A stretch of 12,500 nt of DNA. It comes from Chrysomallon squamiferum (lineage: Eukaryota > Mollusca > Gastropoda > Neomphalida > Peltospiridae). How positions within the stretch are numbered: the stretch's first letter is position 1; each line of letters starts with the position of its first letter. The translations under genes were made by a program, and so were the position numbers. The notes below the pieces were generated by a model. The model did not search any database. It saw only the letters and a program-made list of their open reading frames with translations, and was not told where the DNA came from. The DNA lies in NCBI GenBank assembly GCA_012295275.1, contig CM022665.1, positions 47,857,102 through 47,869,601 on the forward strand, given 5' to 3'. Shown in pieces: positions 7,250-12,500 of the stretch.

Positions 7250-7640
7250 ATATTATCGTTTAGTCGGCTAGTACAGAATAAGAAACTTTTAACTGATAAA
7301 GATTTTTTTTTTTTAACATTTTTTTTTCTTCTTCCGTGAAATAAAACTAATTTTATCTTAGACTGGCTTGTAACATTTTCTGTAATGTTGAATCCTATTT
7401 TACATTATGAAAAATACGCCATAAATTACATTCAATCTACAACGTATTCAGGTAATAAATTCGGTTATTAATTTTTATGTAAATTAATGTCATTTTTCTT
7501 TAGCATCGATCCACAGACTGTTCTATAAATAACTTATATTTTATCAATACAACAGAACGACATCATCGGCAAAGTTGTTCACGTAACCTACGCATTTTGG
7601 AACAGTTTAATTCTTAAATATTGAACAAAATGTTATTCAT
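7250..7640. other. No gene seen
   Basis: AT-rich single-copy-looking DNA with two T runs (near 7301-7326) and no open frame of note. No repeat is shared with the rest of the window beyond short AT-rich words. Confidence 0.5.
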
Positions 7641-7643
7641 ACA

Positions 7644-7745
7644 GGTTATTCGGTGCACGCGCCATTAGCATTATACTAATTTATTTCTGACGTCACGCGG
7701 TTCCAGCTCAGGTCAGGGCGTGCAAATGAGTTGCGGGAATTCCCG
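7644..7745. promoter_or_regulatory. Possible regulatory cluster: CRE, receptor half-site, kappaB palindrome
   Basis: Within 100 bp lie GCGCCATT (7659-7666), the full CRE palindrome TGACGTCA (7688-7695), a nuclear-receptor half-site AGGTCA (7710-7715), an octamer-like TGCAAAT (7721-7727) and the 12-bp palindrome CGGGAATTCCCG (7734-7745), which contains the kappaB consensus GGGAATTCCC. The segment is less AT-rich than its surroundings. These motifs bind CREB/ATF, nuclear receptors, POU and Rel proteins in animals. Occupancy here is inference, and I see no convincing start or TATA box with it. Confidence 0.25.
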
Positions 7746-7979
7746 TAAAAGATTGCAGCGTAATACAAGACTGGTAATCATTGTTTTCGTGACAAACCAG
7801 TCACAATGCAAATAGAACTTACTGCGTACCCTTGAAACCTGTTTTGCGTCTGCTTTAAACCGGGACGTCAACTCCGAGGTCGTTAGTAAAAAGAAACTAA
7901 TACACAGTCTGTTTACAACATCAGTAAAAATATCAACAGCTGAAAAATAATTCTGGTGCTGATTTCTATTTTTAACCAA
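7713..7979 (-). CDS. Weak 88-codon ORF, unrecognised
   Basis: A minus-strand frame of 88 codons starts at 7979. Unlike most frames here it crosses no simple repeat and its residue composition is mixed, with a hydrophobic patch around residues 25-33 (CISFFLLTT) and scattered Cys, Arg and Lys. I recognise no motif or family. It overlaps the CRE/kappaB cluster at its 3' end, contains a second CRE-like GACGTCAA (7863-7870) and is flanked downstream by nothing like a polyadenylation signal. An open frame of this length in one of six frames of a 12.5-kb window is expected by chance. Confidence 0.1.
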   Translation of the reverse strand: MVKNRNQHQNYFSAVDIFTDVVNRLCISFFLLTTSELTSRFKADAKQVSRVRSKFYLHCDWFVTKTMITSLVLRCNLLREFPQLICTP

Positions 7980-7980
7980 A

Positions 7981-8060
7981 TCACAAATAAATAAATAAAT
8001 AAATAATCACATTAATAATTATAAATAATAATAATATCAAAGTATGCAACTTATGCATAC
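7981..8060. repeat. AAAT tetranucleotide tract and AAT-rich tail
   Basis: About six AAAT/TAAA units (7984-8006), followed by AATAAT words. Simple sequence only. Confidence 0.85.
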
Positions 8061-8394
8061 ACATAATTATTTACGTGCACAGGAATGTGCGTTCGTAAAT
8101 ATATGTCGAAATTTCCATAAACGCTGATGATGTAAATTTGTTGTAAGTAAATATTCACATGCATGCATGTAATCACGCACAATTTGCATTGCACTGCTAT
8201 GAATAGATATTGCACAATATTTAATGATGTGCATGCATACACACACACATGCTCATATATTTGTGAACAGTGTAACATGCACACAAACACACACACACAT
8301 CACGTACTTTAGTGTGGATTACAATTTCAGATATACACGCATTTATGTACTTTCAGAGTTCTTCCGCGAAAGTTAGTAATCTGAACTATTATTA
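8061..8394. other. Degenerate CA/ATGC-rich low complexity, no gene
   Basis: The stretch is enriched in TGCATG, ACACAC and CACGTA words, including CATGCATGCATG at 8158-8169 and short CA runs at 8239-8248 and 8289-8300. Its texture resembles 1-60 and 5905-6070, and it is probably decayed simple sequence. The 81-codon minus-strand frame here is Cys/Val/Tyr-rich from the repeats and not convincing. Confidence 0.55.
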
Positions 8395-8490
8395 AAAAAA
8401 AATAAAAATAAAAAATCAACCACATAGCCCAATTGTATTATTATTATTATTATTATTGTTGTTGTTGTTGTTGTTGTTATTATTGTTATT
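8395..8490. repeat. A-rich patch, then ATT and GTT arrays
   Basis: AAATAAAA words (8395-8417) and then about seven ATT units (8436-8457) switching to about seven GTT units (8458-8477) with a mixed end. Confidence 0.92.
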
Positions 8491-8617
8491 TTACACTTTA
8501 AACTATATGCTTAGCAATATTCTCATGGGAAACATTTGAATAGTTTTATTTTGAAAGCAGGAATTTCTGAAATAATTTTTTTTTTTATAAAAATGATGTC
8601 AGCAGATTACAAAGCAG

Positions 8618-8663
8618 TTATTATTATTATTATTATTACTATTGATATTATTATTATTATTGT

Positions 8664-8702
<39 letters not shown>
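8618..8702. repeat. Head-to-head ATT and AAT arrays (hairpin-forming)
   Basis: An interrupted ATT array (8618-8661) is followed by GTTT and about 12 AAT units (8666-8702) on the same strand. Because AAT is the complement of ATT, the two arms (for example 8646-8661 with 8666-8681) can pair around the four-base loop. Replication slippage or template switching is the likely origin. Confidence 0.9.
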
Positions 8703-8705
<3 letters not shown>

Positions 8706-9420
8706 TTACGTTTGGAAAAGGCCCAAAAATTTAAACAATTTTATTCATAAAATAGACTTCCTGTTACGTGTCAACTGAATTTAATGTGAATATTTGAAAT
8801 GTGAATAATCAGGGAGTGGTACTAAATTAGAAACTTTCCCACTTTAAATTATTCACAAAGATTTGCTAATTCCTGTATAATTTAATAATAAAAATAAAAT
8901 TTAGTTATAAACCACCCCACAAAAAAAAAAATAAAAAATAAAAAATTATCCGTGTCAGATTTAAAAAATTTGAAATCATTAGTTATAGTAAACTGTACAA
9001 GTATATTTGAAAAAACATATACCAGAGAATAAAACAAAGAAGAGAAATTTTAAAATATCCTTTCAGACCATCCTTTATTTAATTCGCTGCAACAGCTACA
9101 TCCGGGTTATTTAGTACAGGCGCCATTCGGTACATTTTCAAAAGGGGATTCTTGTGTTTAATAACCTAGACTGGTTTTTGAAATAATGTGTTAGCAAGTG
9201 TGAATACTTTCTTTTTCTTCTTTAAACAAAATCGGTCTAAACAACTGCTTGCTATGTTTGTTTTTTTTCCTTTAGCAACGTCACTTTTATATTAATAAAT
9301 GTGTTCTACTGCCCAAGTAGAAACTATTCCTGTTTTTTTGGAGAGGAGGTGGTTGTGGTTGTGGTGAGGATGCATGCTTTTATTTTAAAAATAAAATTAA
9401 CGTTATTAAGATAATGTTTG
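8703..9420. other. Single-copy-looking AT-rich DNA, no gene
   Basis: No significant open frame. Notable words are a 25-bp stretch at 8730-8754 shared with copy B (5238-5262) with two mismatches, a GGTTATT...GCGCCATT motif at 9105-9127 also seen at 7644-7666, A-rich patches at 8921-8945, and a short G-rich GGTTGTGGTTGTGGT stretch at 9350-9364. Confidence 0.5.
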
Positions 9421-9622
9421 TAGTGGTAGCAATATTAGTATTAAAATAGTGACAGTAATGATAATAGCAGCATCTGCAGTAACAACAACAGTAAACAGCA
9501 ACAACAACAATGATAGTAATTATTATTACTACTATTATTATTATTGTTAGTAGTAATAGTAGTGGTAGTAACAGTAGTAGTTGTTGTTGTTATTGTAGTA
9601 GAAATAACAGTAGTAGTAATGA
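9421..9622. repeat. Imperfect TAG/TAA/AAC trinucleotide array
   Basis: About 200 bp of interrupted TAG, TAA, AAC and ATT triplets. A 118-codon minus-strand frame (9797-9441) is open because of the array; only its first ~60 residues lie in normal sequence, and it then becomes Thr, Asn, Cys and Leu runs. I treat that frame as an artefact. Confidence 0.92.
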
Positions 9623-9884
9623 AAGTCCATAGTAATTCAAGATAATAAAAACAAATATATAAAAATGAATAACAATATAATTGAAGTGAAGGGTTACAGA
9701 AGATTTTAAAACTTTTCCTGGATATTTTTATTTCTTCCTTGTCGCGGGAACTCGTCACAGGTCGATTCACATGAGTTGTCAGCCACCGAGAATCCATGGT
9801 GATTTCAGAAATATCATTATTTATTTATTTATTTATTTTTAACTTATTTTGATATCATTCTTTCATTTTTTAAAGATTACAAAT

Positions 9885-9891
<7 letters not shown>
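9623..9891. other. No gene seen; ATTT tract
   Basis: AT-rich DNA between the TAG array and the poly(A) run, with about five ATTT units at 9818-9838. Nothing else is recognised. Confidence 0.55.

Positions 9892-9921
<30 letters not shown>
9892..9921. repeat. 30-bp poly(A) run
   Basis: Thirty consecutive A preceded by an AATTTAATTT stretch. It could be the tail of an inserted retroposon on the plus strand, but I see no SINE-like or LINE-like body or target-site duplication upstream, so simple homopolymer expansion is as likely. Confidence 0.9.
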
Positions 9922-9924
<3 letters not shown>

Positions 9925-10104
9925 TCTTCGTTTTTGTTTTATATTATTCTAATTTTATTTCCTTCTGCCAAATGTTATCGCTTCCTACGTAAAATGGAAA
10001 GAAATGACGTCATTGATGACGCCGGGAAGGAATATATGTCATGTATTTCCTTAATGGCGTTTAGTTTTGACTTTCCCACAACAAAAATGACAAACAACAG
10101 CTAA
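9922..10104 (+). CDS. Candidate small secreted peptide (60 aa), unrecognised
   Basis: The ORF starts immediately after the poly(A) run, which gives A at -3. Residues 1-18 look like a signal peptide: a short polar start, a hydrophobic core (FLFYIILILF) and a small-residue region (PSA) before Lys-Cys. The rest (about 40 residues) is hydrophilic with KMERND and DDAGKE stretches, two Cys in all, and ends in Asn-Asn-Ser. It contains a full CRE palindrome in the DNA (TGACGTCA, 10005-10012). No family is recognised, no promoter or splice site is evident, and T-rich DNA readily encodes hydrophobic starts. Small ORFs of this size are common by chance. Confidence 0.17.
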
Positions 10105-10209
10105 TTTCATGTTGTTATTTTTAAATTTATTTTAATTTTTTTTTTTAGACACTATACACATTCTGATCCAGTATTAAGTTTTATCTTTAATATCAAAAAG
10201 AAGTTAAGA

Positions 10210-10394
10210 AAAGTAGTAGTAGCAGTAGTAATAGTAAAAATAATAGTGGTAGTTGTAATAATAGTAGTAGTAAAAGTAGCAGTAATGATAGTAGTGGAAG
10301 TAATAATGGTAGGAGTAGTAGTAGTAGCAGTAGCAGAGTAGTGGTGTTGGTGGTACTAGTAGTAGTAGTAGTAGCAGAAGTAACAAAGACAGTA
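10210..10394. repeat. Imperfect TAG/GTA trinucleotide array
   Basis: About 185 bp of TAG units with AAA, GCA, TGG and ATG interruptions, the same repeat class and orientation as 9421-9622 and the reverse of 846-1173. The opposite-strand frame is a Leu/Tyr-run artefact. Confidence 0.94.
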
Positions 10395-10400
10395 GATTGG

Positions 10401-10552
10401 TAAGCGAATTAAATGTAATAATTTAATAAATTTATCATTTTAATGTCATTTTTTTCTCTCTCACAGATATATATATATATCTATATATATATATATATAT
10501 ATACGGACATTAAAATGATAAATTTATTAAATTATTACATTTAATTCGCTTA
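10401..10552. repeat. Perfect 47-bp inverted repeat (foldback) with TA-rich loop
   Basis: The left arm 10401-10447 (starting TAAGCGAATTAAATG) and the right arm 10506-10552 (ending CATTTAATTCGCTTA) are exact reverse complements over all 47 positions. The 58-bp spacer holds a CTCTCTCACAG stretch and two TA tracts separated by one C, so part of the spacer can pair as well. Another TA tract follows the right arm. Perfect arms imply recent origin or active homogenisation. A TA-anchored template switch during replication, a small foldback element or an assembly/read artefact are all possible. Confidence 0.97.
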
Positions 10553-11117
10553 TATATATATATCGTTGCACTTTTTGAGTCAGCAAAGGTGTACAGCACT
10601 ATGCTAAATAAGTGAGTCACGTAAAACTTGTATGTCATGTTTAATATACATACTTAAACACATGACGACTGCCAGAAGTATTAGCTTATACAAAGAATGC
10701 AGCGGTGTAGATCTACCTTGTTACCAGGTCGTCCTGTCCGGTAATTTTCCCTTCGTGTATATGTTTACTTACCTTATCTACCTAACAAGGCGTAGCGAGG
10801 ACATTTACCTACTTAAACACAATAGCTACTAGTCTGGTAAGCTGGGAAATACCCGCACGTGAACATGATACTTGAAAACATGTTAACAATGAGGATGATG
10901 AAACAGAATACAGCACGCAGTAGGTCTACTGCTGCTATCTGATAAAAAAAAAAAAAAAAAATAATAATATCTATATCGAGAAAACTCATTTTAACATCTG
11001 ACGCAAGCTGTTTTGTTTTATATCTTTTGTTTTTCTTCATTCTGTGATTATTAACTGATCAAAGTCAAATCGGACAATCAGATATATTATTTAAGAATAA
11101 TACCTGTAGTATATCAA

Positions 11118-11118
<1 letters not shown>
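10553..11118. other. No convincing gene; balanced single-copy DNA
   Basis: After a short TA tract (10551-10562) the composition is mixed. Two related phrases, CATACTTAAACACA (10648-10661) and CCTACTTAAACACA (10808-10821), lie 160 bp apart in direct orientation. A 66-codon plus-strand frame (10632-10832) spans them and has ordinary residue composition, but no motif is recognised. An 18-A run with AAT words lies at 10943-10967. CGCACGTG at 10855-10862 contains an E-box. Confidence 0.4.

Positions 11119-11153
<35 letters not shown>
11119..11153. repeat. TTA microsatellite
   Basis: About 11 pure TTA units, followed by degenerate TATTCATATTCATATT words to about 11186. Confidence 0.95.
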
Positions 11154-11156
<3 letters not shown>

Positions 11157-11449
11157 TGTTATTATTCGTATTCATATTCATATTATTTTAAATTACTGTT
11201 TGATTAGAATTCGGATAAAGTAAAGTGTAATTTGAATGTATGTATGAATGAATTAATGAATAAAGAAAGAAATAAATAAAGAAAGAAAGGACAAGAGAAG
11301 TAATTTCGTAACAGAAATAATCTGACTGCTTTGAATGAGGATTATCTCCTCTTCCGTTGAAGAAATTCTAGAATAAACCTCCCCCCCAACAGATGTCTTA
11401 ACATTTATTTTCTGATGTCGGTTATTCCAGTGTTTAAAGCGTCCCATTG
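11154..11449. other. Spacer before the satellite; GAAT/AAAG simple sequence
   Basis: Contains ATGTATGTATGAATGAATT words and AAAG/AAAT tetranucleotide units (11236-11289), then about 150 bp of non-repetitive DNA including a seven-C run near 11382. The change to satellite sequence at 11450 is abrupt. Confidence 0.6.
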
Positions 11450-12500
11450 TTCTACTTCTGTAGTACATATTACATGCACGTTCTGTAGTACATATTACAT
11501 GCACGTTCTACTTCTGCAGTACATATTACATGCACGTTCTGTAGTACATATTACATGCACGTTCTGTAGTACATATTACATGCACGTTCTACTTCTGCAG
11601 TACATATTACATGCACGTTCTGTAGTACATATTACATGCACGTTCTGTAGTACATATTACATGCACGTTCTGCAGTACATATTACATGCACGTTCTGTAG
11701 TACATATTACATGCACGTTCTACTTCTGCAGTACATATTACATGCACGTTCTGTAGTACATATTACATGCACGTTCTACTTCTGCAGTACATATTACATG
11801 CACGTTCTGTAGTACATATTACATGCACGTTCTACTTCTGCAGTACATATTACATGCACGTTCTGTAGTACATATTACATGCACGTTCTGTAGTATATAT
11901 TACATGCACGTTCTACTTCTGCAGTACATATTACATGCACGTTCTGTAGTACATATTACATGCACGTTCTGTAGTACATATTACATGCACGTTCTGCAGT
12001 ACATATTACATGCACGTTCTGTAGTACATATTACATGCACGTTCTGTAGTACATATTACATGCACGTTCTACTTCTGCAGTACATATTACATGCACGTTC
12101 TGTAGTACATATTACATGCACGTTCTGTAGTACATATTACATGCACGTTCTACTTCTGCAGTACATATTACATGCACGTTCTGTAGTACATATTACATGC
12201 ACGTTCTGTAGTACATATTACATGCACGTTCTACTTCTGCAGTACATATTACATGCACGTTCTGTAGTACATATTACATGCACGTTCTGTAGTACATATT
12301 ACATGCACGTTCTACTTCTGCAGTACATATTACATGCACGTTCTGTAGTACATATTACATGCACGTTCTGTAGTACATATTACATGCACGTTCTGTAGTA
12401 CATATTACATGCACGTTCTACTTCTGCAGTACATATTACATGCACGTTCTGTAGTACATATTACATGCACGTTCTGTAGTACATATTACATGCACGTTCT
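11450..12500 (+). repeat. Satellite array of 25-bp and 31-bp monomers
   Basis: Thirty-nine complete head-to-tail monomers (11450-12496) plus the first four bases of another run off the right edge. The short monomer (25 bp, 27 copies) is TTCTG followed by TAG or CAG and then the constant 17-bp core TACATATTACATGCACG. The long monomer (31 bp, 12 copies) has six extra bases giving TTCTACTTCTG. Long monomers are numbers 1, 3, 6, 11, 13, 15, 18, 24, 27, 30, 33 and 37. All but the first carry CTGCAG, whereas short ones carry CTGTAG except numbers 9 and 21. Apart from one C-to-T change in number 17 (near 11895) the core is invariant, so the array is homogeneous and probably recently amplified. Plus-strand ORFs of 113 and 191 codons over it are repeat artefacts. 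Confidence 0.98.

Noticed and set aside
7698-7712. tRNA-like B box (GGTTCCAGCTC)
   Set aside because: It deviates from the GGTTCGANTCC consensus at key positions, and no cloverleaf or A box fits around it.
9441-9797. 118-residue minus-strand protein
   Set aside because: Half or more of it is Thr, Asn, Cys and Leu runs from the TAG array, and the remainder has no recognisable domain or supporting splice signals.
9892-9921. Poly(A) tail of a SINE or LINE insertion
   Set aside because: No pol III A/B boxes, reverse-transcriptase sequence or target-site duplication could be found upstream. Homopolymer expansion explains it equally well.
10632-10832. 66-residue plus-strand ORF
   Set aside because: No motif, signal peptide or splice context. 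A frame of this size is expected by chance, although the composition is not low complexity.
11450-12496. CRISPR-like array
   Set aside because: Repeats are directly abutting 25/31-bp monomers with no unique spacers, in an animal-like genome. It is a tandem satellite.

Overview
The window looks like non-coding DNA from an animal nuclear genome. It is strongly AT-rich and crowded with di-, tri- and tetranucleotide microsatellites, long A and T runs, a large tandem duplication, foldback DNA and a satellite array. No ORF has the length, composition or domain content of a bacterial or viral gene, and I recognise no protein family, tRNA, rRNA or transposase. The mix of CA, AAT, AAC, CTA and GAA arrays with scattered minisatellites would suit a marine invertebrate such as a mollusc. 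That is an impression from composition, not a demonstrated assignment.

Layout: 1-300 is AT-rich flank with a CA microsatellite. 300-540 is an unexplained GC-rich island. 846-1173 is an imperfect CTA array. 1200-2100 is more balanced DNA with weak exon-like frames. 2269-5434 is a tandem duplication of a unit of about 1.5-1.6 kb, each copy carrying its own CAA/AAT array and a 40-bp AT-rich minisatellite. 6087-6262 is a third, older fragment of the same unit. 6618-7008 is a G-rich degenerate minisatellite. 7081-7196 is an AAT tract joined to a GAA tract. 7640-7980 is a balanced stretch with palindromic CRE-like and kappaB-like sites. 8395-8705 has several ATT/AAT arrays. 9421-9622 and 10210-10394 are two TAG-type arrays, with a poly(A) run and a 60-codon ORF between them. 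10401-10552 is a perfect 47-bp inverted repeat. 11450 to the right edge is a satellite array of 25- and 31-bp monomers, 39 of them complete, running out of the window.

I do not see a set of genes working together. The most informative objects are structural: the satellite with its three-monomer higher-order pattern, the tandem duplication plus its older fragment, and the perfect foldback. The long ORFs over the satellite and the trinucleotide arrays are best read as by-products of repeats that happen to lack stop codons in one frame.
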